Below, in pieces: positions 1 through 6,441 of a stretch of 64,000 bases of DNA (positions within the stretch are counted from its first letter, which is position 1; each line of letters begins with the position of its first letter). Under the pieces are notes generated by a model that saw nothing but the letters and a program-made list of their open reading frames with translations, did no database searches and was not told the origin of the DNA. This DNA is from a virus. Where the stretch lies: the IMG/VR virus record IMGVR_UViG_3300046804_003463, positions 1-64,000 of that record, one strand, 5' to 3'. The position numbers and the translations under genes are program-made.

Positions 1-18
1 ACTAAAGACCGAAAAACT

Positions 19-100
19 TGGTGGGTTGAGTAGGGATCGAACCTACTTGCCGAAGCCACGGGTTTACAGCCCGCTGCCCTACCATTAGAGCATTCAACCC
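19..100 (-). tRNA. tRNA-Tyr (anticodon GTA)
   Basis: Cloverleaf read on the minus strand. The acceptor stem GGGTTGA/TCAACCC is perfect, the anticodon loop is CTGTAAA, the variable arm is slightly enlarged (GGCTTCGGC), discriminator A, and CCA is encoded at 19-21. It is the last gene of the tRNA cluster in transcription order. Confidence 0.95.
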
Positions 101-108
101 AATAACAC

Positions 109-184
109 TGGCAGGGAGTATAGGACTCGAACCTATGCATGTCGGAATCAAAATCCGATGCCTTACCAACTTGGCGAACTCCCA
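109..184 (-). tRNA. tRNA-Gln (anticodon TTG)
   Basis: The anticodon loop is TTTTGAT, discriminator G, and CCA is encoded. The first acceptor pair is an open U1-U72 mismatch. A weak 1-72 pair is a known glutaminyl-tRNA synthetase identity feature, so this looks tolerated rather than degenerate. D-arm and T-arm are intact. Confidence 0.93.
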
Positions 185-192
185 ACAATTAC

Positions 193-267
193 TGGCTGCT
201 CAGGTAGGGATCGAACCTACGACACACGGATTAACAGTCCGCTGATCTACCGCTGATCTACTGAGCA
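193..267 (-). tRNA. tRNA-Asn (anticodon GTT)
   Basis: Acceptor stem TGCTCAG/CTGAGCA is perfect, the anticodon loop is CTGTTAA, discriminator G, CCA encoded. The D-arm is built from two near-identical GATC halves. Confidence 0.95.
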
Positions 268-274
268 ACAAACT

Positions 275-352
275 TGGCGACATGTACGGGATTCGAACCC
301 GTGGTCTCCGCCGTGACAGGGCGGCGCATTAGGCCAACTATGCTAACATGCC
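275..352 (-). tRNA. tRNA-Asp (anticodon GTC)
   Basis: Acceptor stem GGCATGT/ACATGTC with one G-U pair, anticodon loop CTGTCAC, discriminator G, CCA encoded. Its first two bases are also the end of the long hairpin at 351-429. Confidence 0.94.
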
Positions 353-429
353 ATATTGAAGCACACTGGGACTCCATTGGAGTTAATTATCTTTGGAACA
401 ACCCTCAGAACCAATGTGCTTCAATATGG
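351..429 (-). other. long hairpin filling the tRNA-Lys/tRNA-Asp spacer
   Basis: Positions 351-365 and 415-429 are a perfect 15-bp inverted repeat. With one G-U wobble (in the minus-strand RNA) the stem grows to 19 bp (351-369 with 411-429), around a loop of about 41 nt. A small inner hairpin sits at 371-383. The arms touch the tRNAs exactly: the outer GG belongs to the first bases of tRNA-Asp and the other arm contains the CCA end of tRNA-Lys. It could be a processing signal or a small RNA; no known family was recognised. Confidence 0.8.
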
Positions 430-503
430 TAGGTGCGGTGGGATTCGAACCCACGACTCTCAGATTAAAAGTCTGATACTCTAACCAGCTGAGTTACACA
501 CCC
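427..503 (-). tRNA. tRNA-Lys (anticodon TTT)
   Basis: Acceptor stem GGGTGTG/CGCACCT with wobble pairs, anticodon loop CTTTTAA, discriminator A, CCA encoded at 427-429 inside the arm of the spacer hairpin. Confidence 0.94.
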
Positions 504-513
504 ATAATATAAT

Positions 514-588
514 TGGTACACCCAACCGGATTCGAACCGGTGTTACTGCCGTGAAAGGGCAATGTCCTGACCACTAGACGATGGGTGC
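514..588 (-). tRNA. tRNA-Glu (anticodon TTC)
   Basis: Acceptor stem GCACCCA/TGGGTGT, anticodon loop CTTTCAC, discriminator A, CCA encoded. It is the first tRNA downstream of the promoter at 631-659. Confidence 0.94.
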
Positions 589-630
589 ATCTCACAAATT
601 TTTTAAAGATCAATCAACTCAACAAAATCT

Positions 631-659
631 ATTATAGCGAAAATCCAAAATTCTGTCAA
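631..659 (-). promoter_or_regulatory. sigma-70-type promoter for the tRNA operon
   Basis: Minus strand reads TTGACA, 17-bp spacer ending TTCGC, then TATAAT. Both hexamers are perfect consensus. It lies 43 bp upstream of tRNA-Glu, in a non-coding stretch, and belongs to the early-promoter family described in the findings. Confidence 0.85.
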
Positions 660-695
660 CTACTTTTTTTACTGTTGTTTTTTTACAACACATTC

Positions 696-772
696 TGGTC
701 TGAGTGGAGAGGATCGAACTCCCGACCTCCTGCTCCCAAAGCAGGCATTCTACCAGGCTGAACTACACTCAG
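696..772 (-). tRNA. tRNA-Pro (anticodon TGG)
   Basis: Acceptor stem CTGAGTG/CACTCAG is perfect, the anticodon loop is TTTGGGA, discriminator A, CCA encoded. It lies between the terminator at 782-815 and the promoter at 631-659, so it is probably made by readthrough. Confidence 0.95.
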
Positions 773-781
773 ATATAAAAC

Positions 782-815
782 AAAAAACCCCGAAGCCTTT
801 TGGATTTCGGGGTTT
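782..815 (-). terminator. intrinsic terminator of the early gene block
   Basis: A 10-bp perfect stem (785-794 with 806-815, core ACCCCGAA/TTCGGGGT) is followed on the minus strand by a run of T at 782-787. It closes the early transcripts before the tRNA cluster. Confidence 0.9.
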
Positions 816-841
816 GTATACAGTTCGAACTAAACTACAAT

Positions 842-937
842 CTATACACAAACCTCCGATGCGGGCGCCCATGATCCATTATCGCTAAATGTGCGATACT
901 GTGGGCATTCCTTCGTAATGTGTATTAGTTTGTTCAT
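842..937 (-). CDS. possible 31-aa peptide
   Basis: A short open frame starts 5 bases after the stop of the upstream gene and ends just before the terminator. A weak GAG purine stretch precedes the ATG. It has two cysteines and no recognisable family; only position and packing support it. Confidence 0.35.
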   Translation of the reverse strand: MNKLIHITKECPQYRTFSDNGSWAPASEVCV

Positions 938-941
938 AACT

Positions 942-1340
942 CTATATATCCCTCTGAACGCCTCTAAAAGTCAATTCACTAATAAAAAGTTTTCGTATGC
1001 GTTCACTAATGTGAATTTGAGTTTCAAGTATAGCCTCAATGTGATCATTTGTCAAGTCTTTGAGTGGTACAAAAGTCAAAGGCTGACGACCACCTTTACC
1101 ACGGGTACCCCATTTGAATACTTCACGAATTAGGGCATACGGTGCATCATCATACACCGACAATTCCTCATACGGTGCATCATCATGTACATTTCGGCGC
1201 AGATAATCTAGACCACCATCGACCATGTATTCTTTGCCATTTGCATCAACATAGGTCACATAGTCGTGGCGATGCCTAGATTCAAGAATCGTACCGTCAG
1301 GTGTACGAATACGATTCGCTACGATTCTTGCTTCACTCAT
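942..1340 (-). CDS. conserved phage protein, 132 aa, unknown function
   Basis: The start is the ATG that overlaps the stop of the upstream gene (TGATG). The first half carries RTPDGTILESRHRHDYVTYV and a KEYMVDGGLDYLRRN block, which I recognise as a widespread hypothetical family of phage early regions. No catalytic motif is evident. It is the last substantial gene before the terminator. Confidence 0.85.
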   Translation of the reverse strand: MSEARIVANRIRTPDGTILESRHRHDYVTYVDANGKEYMVDGGLDYLRRNVHDDAPYEELSVYDDAPYALIREVFKWGTRGKGGRQPLTFVPLKDLTNDHIEAILETQIHISERIRKLFISELTFRGVQRDI

Positions 1341-1507
1341 CACTGTATACACCAACCTTCATCAATCAAGGCACGTGCGGCACGACCATACGAACCTTGC
1401 AAGTGCCACACCAGACCTGAATCAATCAACTCTTGAAAAAATTCAATTGTTTCATCAAAGTGCAACTCACCTGCTTCATAAGCAATCATTTTATCAATCT
1501 GATCCAT
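1340..1507 (-). CDS. conserved small phage protein, 55 aa
   Basis: The start is chosen at MDQIDKM because GGAGG lies 6 bases ahead; a longer frame would overlap the upstream gene. The sequence (IAYEAGELHFDETIEFFQELIDSG, here split: IAYEAGEL and FFQELIDSGLVWHLQGSYGR) matches a common acidic early phage family with unknown role. Confidence 0.85.
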   Translation of the reverse strand: MDQIDKMIAYEAGELHFDETIEFFQELIDSGLVWHLQGSYGRAARALIDEGWCIQ

Positions 1508-1508
1508 A

Positions 1509-1898
1509 TTACGCCTCCAAAGCATAGGGTTTGTTCCACTTACCGATATTTACATCAATGTACCAACCGACATTAAAGTAATCGGTTTGAATATCAGACT
1601 TATCCCAATTACCAGCATTCATTGCTGGAATCACTTCAGAGAGGAAGAAATACGCATCACCATTGAAATGACTTTTGTAGTGATAAGGATTCACCTGAAT
1701 ACCGAACTTCTCAGCATCGGCACGTGTTTCAGGGCTATCGCCATAATCACTGATAAAATCAATTTTACCAGACTTTACATTTAACACCAGTGTAGAATGA
1801 TTGCGAACCGCAAGGCTTGCTTTCACGCCGTACTTTTTGCAAATCGCTTTGATTTTAGGTGCCAACTTAGACTTCAATTCTTGAGATACATAAGCCAT
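1509..1898 (-). CDS. conserved phage protein, 129 aa
   Basis: Start MAYVSQELK follows a strong GGAGGTTTGTG leader; a longer frame adds seven residues but no ribosome site. The region KKYGVKASLAVRNHSTLVLN is typical of a hypothetical protein found in many tailed phages. It is the first gene after the promoter at 1932-1960. No enzymatic motif seen. Confidence 0.87.
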   Translation of the reverse strand: MAYVSQELKSKLAPKIKAICKKYGVKASLAVRNHSTLVLNVKSGKIDFISDYGDSPETRADAEKFGIQVNPYHYKSHFNGDAYFFLSEVIPAMNAGNWDKSDIQTDYFNVGWYIDVNIGKWNKPYALEA

Positions 1899-1931
1899 CA
1901 CAAACCTCCATGTAATCAATCAACATGTATA

Positions 1932-1960
1932 ATTATAGCGGTGGTACGGTACTTTGTCAA
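1932..1960 (-). promoter_or_regulatory. early sigma-70-type promoter P1
   Basis: TTGACA, 17-bp spacer ending ACCGC, TATAAT on the minus strand: a perfect consensus. It drives the genes from 1898 leftward. Confidence 0.88.
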
Positions 1961-2196
1961 CCATTTCTTTTTAGCAACTTTTCTATCTCAGTGTTGTCAA
2001 GTTGAAAATGTTGCACAATGTCGTCCCAAAAGTCTATTGCCAAATAATCTTCTGGTGTATTCTCACCCGTTTGATAGATTTGATATATTTCTGACAACAA
2101 TTGGAGTGCGTATCTTTCCTGGTGTGATTTGAAAACATCCACAAAAAATGAACCACCCGTTTGTTTAGCAATTTCAGTCAGCAGTTCTTGATTCAT
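1957..2196 (-). CDS. hypothetical protein, 79 aa
   Basis: AAGGAGCGTT precedes the ATG. The product is acidic and helical (ELLTEIAKQTGG, LLSEIYQIYQTGE). It overlaps the upstream phosphatase-like gene by 23 bases and its stop lies inside the P1 -35 box. Family not recognised. Confidence 0.75.
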   Translation of the reverse strand: MNQELLTEIAKQTGGSFFVDVFKSHQERYALQLLSEIYQIYQTGENTPEDYLAIDFWDDIVQHFQLDNTEIEKLLKRNG

Positions 2197-2545
2197 AACG
2201 CTCCTTGATTAACTCAATCAATTCTGGATTACGATACTCATAATTATCTGGAATCTGCAAATCAATGATAGGCTTGTCAAGCATCCACTCCATCATCTTG
2301 TTGCGAACCCATAATGCATGTTCAGTGTCAGCACATACGACCTCATCACACCACATCAGCAAATCTTCAGTAACAGGAATCAATGCGTAGCCCGCCGTGC
2401 CTGCCGACCGTGTATTGAAGTTATATGGTTCAGCCGATAACACATGCGCCATTGTAGGCGAACGGAGCATATTGGCAGAACAGACCGTCAATACTTTTTT
2501 ATAGTCGCCTTGAAATCTATTTGAATGTACACCATAACGTACCAT
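2174..2545 (-). CDS. low-molecular-weight protein tyrosine phosphatase-like protein
   Basis: The 123-aa frame starts at MVRYG behind GGAAGAGTA. It has the P-loop CSANMLRS at residues 22-29, that is the C-x5-R-S signature of the LMW-PTP fold, then RSAGTAG, a typical strand-turn of this family, and an IPDNYEY segment that could supply the general-acid Asp. The usual length is about 150 aa, so this is a short version as seen in other phages. The substrate is unknown: it could dephosphorylate host proteins or be a non-enzymatic relative. It sits among early genes and may serve host takeover. Confidence 0.72.
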   Translation of the reverse strand: MVRYGVHSNRFQGDYKKVLTVCSANMLRSPTMAHVLSAEPYNFNTRSAGTAGYALIPVTEDLLMWCDEVVCADTEHALWVRNKMMEWMLDKPIIDLQIPDNYEYRNPELIELIKERYESRTAD

Positions 2546-2555
2546 TACTCTTCCT

Positions 2556-2711
2556 TCAAAAAATAGATGACAGTGCAGCAGCACCGTTCATTGCTGAAAT
2601 AATCAGATAGACAAATGCCCAACCAGGTCGCCCTTCATCAGCGGCGACCGTAGACATATTCCAAAAAAGAAATACAAACAAAAATTGTAAAGCAAAAATA
2701 ATGATGCCCAT
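2556..2711 (-). CDS. small membrane protein, 51 aa
   Basis: MGIIIFALQFLFVFLFW forms one membrane helix and FVYLIISAMNGAAALSSIF a second. A GGAATGAC leader precedes the chosen ATG. Unknown role. Confidence 0.7.
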   Translation of the reverse strand: MGIIIFALQFLFVFLFWNMSTVAADEGRPGWAFVYLIISAMNGAAALSSIF

Positions 2712-2712
2712 G

Positions 2713-2958
2713 TCATTCCAATAATGTACGACTTTCACGATCCCAAAAAAACTGCACTGCCCGTTTAGCGGATTCTAAATTGATATACTGGCCAAGATGC
2801 TTTTCATCCTGAACCGTGAAAGTGTACTCACCTGTATACACCAGACCAATCCAAACTTCCTGGAGTGCAATCTTGCTTACTGTACCGACAATCTTACCAG
2901 TCAAGGTGTCATAATAATAGTATTTCTCAGAATACCGTTCCCAATCATATTCTTTCAT
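2713..2958 (-). CDS. hypothetical protein, 81 aa
   Basis: Soluble, aromatic-rich product (MKEYDWERYSEKYYYYDTL) with a GEYTFTVQDEKH beta-like stretch. It overlaps the upstream gene by 4 bases (ATGA). Family not recognised. Confidence 0.75.
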   Translation of the reverse strand: MKEYDWERYSEKYYYYDTLTGKIVGTVSKIALQEVWIGLVYTGEYTFTVQDEKHLGQYINLESAKRAVQFFWDRESRTLLE

Positions 2959-3119
2959 TGGCGAAACACCAGACTTTGCGTGATGGTATCAGTCACATTA
3001 CAAATGAAATAGGCCACATCTTCTCCATAGAGATTTTCCTCTATATTAACAAACTTCACTTCACTTGTCAAGTGTTCATTCCCACACTCACGACATTTCA
3101 CCACAAACGATTCATTCAT
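2955..3119 (-). CDS. small zinc-finger-like protein, 54 aa
   Basis: The start MNESF is coupled to the upstream stop (TAATGA). A CRECGNEH knuckle near the N-terminus and one further Cys (FICNV) suggest a partial metal site. Function unknown. Confidence 0.7.
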   Translation of the reverse strand: MNESFVVKCRECGNEHLTSEVKFVNIEENLYGEDVAYFICNVTDTITQSLVFRQ

Positions 3120-3436
3120 TAAGCAATACCTGTCCATTGTAGGCGATTCAGATAAGTGCCGGCATCATACACATTACCACGCACAAAGTTTTTCGCTGGT
3201 GCTTTCCATGAAGCCGCTTTCCAGATGTTACCCGTTTCTTTCTCTACGAACGAGTGTACCGAGCGGGAGCCACCAGCCGAGATTTTCACGACCTTTACGT
3301 ACTTAGACCCCGGCTCAAACTCAACACCGAACTGTCCGATGTCCGAGATACCGGCATCACCACACCATTTCACATAGTTCGCCACGATATTATCTTTGTA
3401 ACCAATCAGCGCAACAGCCAGATCATCTTTCACCAT
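3119..3436 (-). CDS. conserved phage protein, 105 aa
   Basis: The ATG at 3436 follows GGAGAAGAAC; a second ATG four codons earlier overlaps the previous stop (TAATG) and could also be used. The region KYVKVVKISAGGSRSVHSFV and KAASWKAPAKNFVRGNVYD is a common hypothetical in tailed phages, with no known function. Confidence 0.83.
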   Translation of the reverse strand: MVKDDLAVALIGYKDNIVANYVKWCGDAGISDIGQFGVEFEPGSKYVKVVKISAGGSRSVHSFVEKETGNIWKAASWKAPAKNFVRGNVYDAGTYLNRLQWTGIA

Positions 3437-3447
3437 GTTCTTCTCCA

Positions 3448-3645
3448 TTACAAAACAGTTTCACAGTATTTGTATTTCAACAACTTAGCCGTATCTTTAT
3501 CATACAACCAAGTCAGCGCACACCATACAGAATCCGAAACACTATAATACTCACGATACCGAGTATAAACTTCGGCAAACCAATTTTCATCATTCCGTGC
3601 GGCACAATAGTCTTGTGCCCGTTTCAAATACTCCATTTTGTTCAT
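3448..3645 (-). CDS. hypothetical protein, 65 aa
   Basis: Starts at an ATG overlapping the stop of the upstream gene (TGATG). Aromatic-rich helical protein with two cysteines. Family not recognised. Confidence 0.72.
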   Translation of the reverse strand: MNKMEYLKRAQDYCAARNDENWFAEVYTRYREYYSVSDSVWCALTWLYDKDTAKLLKYKYCETVL

Positions 3646-3965
3646 CACGCAAACTCCATTTCAAGTTCTTTCGGTGAATAAACAATGCAGCCATCCCACT
3701 CCAGCTGGCTACGCTCATACTCTGTCAGATAGTCATCCTCAACCAACTGTAGATCAACCACAGTCTCACGGAAGTAATCATTTGATACCTCAACTTGAGC
3801 CTTCACCTCTGCCAGAATCCGAGACATTTGCGATTTATCAACATTTCGCACCACGTACTCATCACCACCTTTAGGTTTGAAATATGCATCCTCACCGGTA
3901 CCAATCGTACCGTCCTCACGCCATGCATAATTCTCATAGACCTGTGTAGTAAATATTGCTTTCAT
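3645..3965 (-). CDS. hypothetical protein, 106 aa
   Basis: First gene after promoter P2, with GAGGTTGTC before the ATG. The N-terminus MKAIFTTQVYENYAW and a KPKGGDEYVVRNV segment look like a conserved phage accessory protein. No motif that gives a function. Confidence 0.8.
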   Translation of the reverse strand: MKAIFTTQVYENYAWREDGTIGTGEDAYFKPKGGDEYVVRNVDKSQMSRILAEVKAQVEVSNDYFRETVVDLQLVEDDYLTEYERSQLEWDGCIVYSPKELEMEFA

Positions 3966-3995
3966 GACAACCTCATCTCAATCTCAACAGAGTCC

Positions 3996-4024
3996 ATTAT
4001 AGCCGAGGCACCCCACTTTGTCAA
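3996..4024 (-). promoter_or_regulatory. early sigma-70-type promoter P2
   Basis: TTGACA, 17-bp spacer ending CTCGGC, TATAAT: perfect consensus, about 30 bp upstream of the ATG at 3965. The -35 box overlaps the stop codon of the small membrane gene at 4021. Confidence 0.87.
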
Positions 4025-4143
4025 CCATTCCTGCGATAATATTCCAGCCATCCATCGTTAGCAGAAAGATAACGGAGTAGCACAGTAATTGCTAGATTGA
4101 CAACCACAAAGATTAACAATATTGTAAGAATAGTGAATGTCAT
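4021..4143 (-). CDS. single-helix membrane peptide, 40 aa
   Basis: The ATG overlaps the upstream stop (ATGA). Residues 3-24 (FTILTILLIFVVVNLAITVLL) form one helix, followed by a short cytoplasmic tail with RR. It is one of many such peptides in the early region. Confidence 0.68.
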   Translation of the reverse strand: MTFTILTILLIFVVVNLAITVLLRYLSANDGWLEYYRRNG

Positions 4144-4319
4144 TCTTCCTCATCATCATAGTCTTCGCCATCATAAAAGAATTCATTCAACCGTGCCATA
4201 TCCGCTACATCATCTTCGGACATATACTTCAGACAAGCCATGATCACGGTGTCACGATCCAGCAGTCCATCTTCAACCAACTCCAGGACACGATTCGTTG
4301 CTTGACGGGTTTGATACAT
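4140..4319 (-). CDS. conserved small acidic phage protein, 59 aa
   Basis: GGAGGTATAGG precedes the ATG. MYQTRQATNRVLELVEDGLL and CLKYMSEDDVADMARLNEFF match a family frequently seen in phage early regions. The C-terminus is very acidic (DGEDYDDEEE). Unknown role. Confidence 0.8.
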   Translation of the reverse strand: MYQTRQATNRVLELVEDGLLDRDTVIMACLKYMSEDDVADMARLNEFFYDGEDYDDEEE

Positions 4320-4490
4320 CCTATACCTCCAAAAAAAATTTTTGTGCGATTCAGTGGCGGATTTGCGATTTCACTGGAGTTCGGCGTCAATAAGGTTTGC
4401 TTTGAAATAGCATGTTCCTTTGAGGAGGCTCATTGTCTAGACCGCTTATCGTTTTCACCATACACCACACCACACACTGCCCCCACTGCC

Positions 4491-4637
4491 CTATGCACCC
4501 TCAGGGCGCCCGTACATCTCCAGTATATTGTTCACTGTTAGCACTGCCACGCCCAAGTAATTAGCAATGAAGGGCACACTGCACCCAGCATCACTCATCT
4601 CCAGGATTTCAATTACCAAGTTCTTGTAATAGCCCAT
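4491..4637 (-). CDS. small helix-turn-helix-like protein, 48 aa
   Basis: Starts inside the 3' end of the previous gene (29-base overlap) behind GAGGAAATAA. The pattern LVIEILEMSDAG-CSVPFIANYLGVAVLTVNNIL reads like a minimal HTH with a hydrophobic recognition pattern. It could regulate DNA binding but no close family is recognised. Confidence 0.5.
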   Translation of the reverse strand: MGYYKNLVIEILEMSDAGCSVPFIANYLGVAVLTVNNILEMYGRPEGA

Positions 4638-4818
4638 TTATTTCCTCATCCTCATCATAGGGATTAATCTTCGGCGGCTTACGGGTGTTAGGATTTTCTC
4701 CGTACACCTTTACATCACCGTTACGCCCACCTGCCACCACAGTACGGGGTGCCATGTAGACTTCAAACTCCTGCACGGCCTCTGCTACTTCAGCCTCACT
4801 AAACAATGCTTTTTTCAT
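4609..4818 (-). CDS. hypothetical protein, 69 aa, paralogue of the next gene upstream
   Basis: The first 15 residues (MKKALFSEAEVAEAV) match those of the 4818-4994 product (MIKALFTDADVAEAT). The remainder diverges into an acidic, proline-rich tail. The start is coupled to the preceding stop (TAATG). Function unknown. Confidence 0.75.
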   Translation of the reverse strand: MKKALFSEAEVAEAVQEFEVYMAPRTVVAGGRNGDVKVYGENPNTRKPPKINPYDEDEEINGLLQELGN

Positions 4819-4994
4819 TATGCAAAGGCCTTCGTTGGGTAGCCAGCAGCAATACCACCAGAGCCCTTCACAAAGCCCTTAGAGGCCTTAGCACGGCATA
4901 CTGGCTTTTTGGCCTTACGGGGCTTACACACAGTGGCACCCATACCCTTGGTGGCCTCTGCTACATCAGCATCAGTGAATAGTGCTTTGATCAT
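4818..4994 (-). CDS. small basic protein, 58 aa
   Basis: GGAGTATGAT precedes the ATG. After an N-terminus shared with its neighbour, the chain becomes Lys/Arg-rich with two cysteines (VCKPRKAKKPVCRAKASKG), suggesting nucleic-acid binding. No named family. Confidence 0.68.
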   Translation of the reverse strand: MIKALFTDADVAEATKGMGATVCKPRKAKKPVCRAKASKGFVKGSGGIAAGYPTKAFA

Positions 4995-5004
4995 ATCATA
5001 CTCC

Positions 5005-5139
5005 TTACAGTTTCCAGGTTTTGATGGCCTCTGCTACATCACCCACGGCAATGTTCAGCAGAGCAGCAATACGCCACACAGGATAGCCAAGGTACTTCAA
5101 GGTGGCTATCTCATTAATCGTTTCACGGCGGATAATCAT
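5005..5139 (-). CDS. small helix-turn-helix-like protein, 44 aa
   Basis: Overlaps the upstream stop by 4 bases. The sequence INEIATLKYLGYPVWRIAAL followed by LNIAVGDVAEAI resembles a short sigma-like or Hin-type HTH (hydrophobic first helix, LGYPVWRIAALL turn). Could bind DNA; unproven. Confidence 0.55.
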   Translation of the reverse strand: MIIRRETINEIATLKYLGYPVWRIAALLNIAVGDVAEAIKTWKL

Positions 5140-5300
5140 AATGTCATTCCCTTTGCAAGATAAGCAATATAACCAGGGTTCTTGTTCAACATCACCACAG
5201 GCTCAATACCCAACACCACACCGGTCTTCACAAAGGCCTTTTCAGCATAGGCCACAGCGGCTCTCAAGGTCTTGAATTTTCTGCCATCACAGGTATACAT
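5136..5300 (-). CDS. hypothetical protein, 54 aa
   Basis: MYTCDGRKFKTLRAAVAYAE follows AAGGAGATTGTG and lies just downstream of promoter P3. The fold looks like a small helix-strand unit; family not recognised. Confidence 0.75.
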   Translation of the reverse strand: MYTCDGRKFKTLRAAVAYAEKAFVKTGVVLGIEPVVMLNKNPGYIAYLAKGMTL

Positions 5301-5330
5301 CACAATCTCCTTTTCAATCACCACACAGGC

Positions 5331-5359
5331 ATTATAGCAAGGTGCTGGGATTCTGTCAA
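5331..5359 (-). promoter_or_regulatory. early sigma-70-type promoter P3
   Basis: TTGACA, 17-bp spacer ending CTTGC, TATAAT, perfect consensus, followed by an AAGGAGATTGTGATG leader. Confidence 0.87.
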
Positions 5360-5374
5360 CCAGTTATTCGGCAA

Positions 5375-5494
5375 TTATGCTTTTCTATCCCTCAGTGCAT
5401 CATACAGAATATAGGCCATTGCAAAAGGTGTAATTGTCAGAAAAACAACCACCGCACCATCGGCCACGTACAAAAGCCAGTTCAGAAAATCCAT
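5375..5494 (-). CDS. single-helix membrane peptide, 39 aa
   Basis: Starts at the ATG overlapping the previous stop (TGATG). Residues 4-31 are hydrophobic (LNWLLYVADGAVVVFLTITP), with a basic tail LRDRKA inside the cell. Unknown role. Confidence 0.65.
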   Translation of the reverse strand: MDFLNWLLYVADGAVVVFLTITPFAMAYILYDALRDRKA

Positions 5495-5673
5495 CATGCC
5501 GCATCCTTCATTAGTCGGTAACCTTCGGCCACATTGAACAAATTAGCCCGCTGCCAGTCCCACAAATCAGTTACTTTATTGAAAACTGGACCGAACGGAT
5601 ACGCTTTCTTATCATTAATCAAATAGACCATCGTTTGCCAGCCACCAGGTACGCTTATACAAGTAATTTCCAT
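5494..5673 (-). CDS. hypothetical protein, 59 aa
   Basis: GGAGAGTAAA precedes MEITCISVPGGWQTMVYL. Contains an FGPVFNKVTDLWDWQRANLF segment, likely a small alpha/beta protein. Family not recognised. Confidence 0.75.
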   Translation of the reverse strand: MEITCISVPGGWQTMVYLINDKKAYPFGPVFNKVTDLWDWQRANLFNVAEGYRLMKDAA

Positions 5674-5674
5674 T

Positions 5675-5836
5675 TTACTCTCCAAACACCGCACCAATGG
5701 GACGGCTAGTAATTGCTAATTGATAAACACCAGGATTTGCTTTGATTATTCGGAGCATTGCTTTTTTGCTACCCTTTGCAGTTATCAAACCCGTTGCTTT
5801 ACAGTAAACAGAGTAGTAGGTATAGGCCGTTATCAT
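5675..5836 (-). CDS. hypothetical protein, 53 aa
   Basis: Begins MITAYTYYSVYCKATGLITA right after the stop of the 28-aa membrane peptide. Basic middle (KGSKKAMLRIIKANP). Family not recognised. Confidence 0.7.
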   Translation of the reverse strand: MITAYTYYSVYCKATGLITAKGSKKAMLRIIKANPGVYQLAITSRPIGAVFGE

Positions 5837-5840
5837 TTTA

Positions 5841-5927
5841 TCAACCCAGAGTAGTAACAGCACCAGGTGCAGCAGCCAGAACACCCCACACACCCACCAG
5901 ACCCGCTATTATCAGAATCGCAATCAT
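5841..5927 (-). CDS. 28-aa membrane peptide
   Basis: GGAGATTGAG precedes an ATG; the product MIAILIIAGLVGVWGVLAAA is almost entirely one hydrophobic helix. It is the first gene after promoter P4. The promoter, leader and ribosome site support a real micro-protein. Confidence 0.6.
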   Translation of the reverse strand: MIAILIIAGLVGVWGVLAAAPGAVTTLG

Positions 5928-5959
5928 CTCAATCTCCACAATCATCTCATCACGGTTAG

Positions 5960-5988
5960 ATTATGGCGGAAGTGCGGTAGATTGTCAA
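5960..5988 (-). promoter_or_regulatory. early sigma-70-type promoter P4
   Basis: TTGACA, 17-bp spacer ending TTCCGC, CATAAT. The roughly 200 bases upstream (5989-6186) hold no convincing gene, only GC-rich repeats (GGCGCCAGGGT/GGTGCCAGGGT) and short CACACTTTTTC-type repeats. Confidence 0.83.
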
Positions 5989-6186
5989 CCATTTTGTGGT
6001 TTTTTGTGGCTAGGGCGGGCGCCAGGGTGGGTGCCAGGGTACGGTGCGGTGTTGTCATTGTGCTACTAGGTGTAGTGTCGTGCAGTGCGAATATCGCAAC
6101 ATTTAGTATGCCGCTGCCGCACACGATTCCAGCACGCCATAAATAGTGCGTTTGCATCCCACTATTCTACACTTTTTCACACCTTT

Positions 6187-6441
6187 TCACACCAACATAT
6201 ACCGTTCCTGCTCTGGTAATGTCAATTGAGTTTGATTATACAATTCTATTTGCTTTTCTCTCAGCCAGTCATCATATACACCATCGTCAAATTCTTCTGG
6301 TGTCATACAATTATCAATTTCCAAATAGTAGATAAAACGGGTAAATGAGCCGGTCATTCCTGTGGGAATATCGTTCGGCTTGGCTACTTTTCGCAGGTCT
6401 TCAATTCTCTTCTCCAACTCAATTATAACTTCCGGTCTCAT
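6187..6441 (-). CDS. hypothetical protein, 84 aa
   Basis: GGAGACTAT precedes the ATG. N-terminal helix MRPEVIIELEKRIEDLRK, then an acidic segment TPEEFDDGVYDDWLREKQIE. Overlaps the upstream gene by 4 bases. Family not recognised. Confidence 0.75.
   Translation of the reverse strand: MRPEVIIELEKRIEDLRKVAKPNDIPTGMTGSFTRFIYYLEIDNCMTPEEFDDGVYDDWLREKQIELYNQTQLTLPEQERYMLV

Noticed and set aside
891-1133. Plus-strand open frames throughout the window
   Set aside because: They are antisense to well-supported minus-strand genes, have no ribosome site or operon context, and none gives a recognisable protein.
5942-6157. 71-codon open frame on the minus strand
   Set aside because: It overlaps promoter P4, lacks a ribosome site and consists of GC-repeat and intergenic sequence; no conserved pattern.
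6120-6180. Hairpin with AATAGTG/CACTATT arms as a terminator
   Set aside because: The stem is short and no T run follows on the minus strand.
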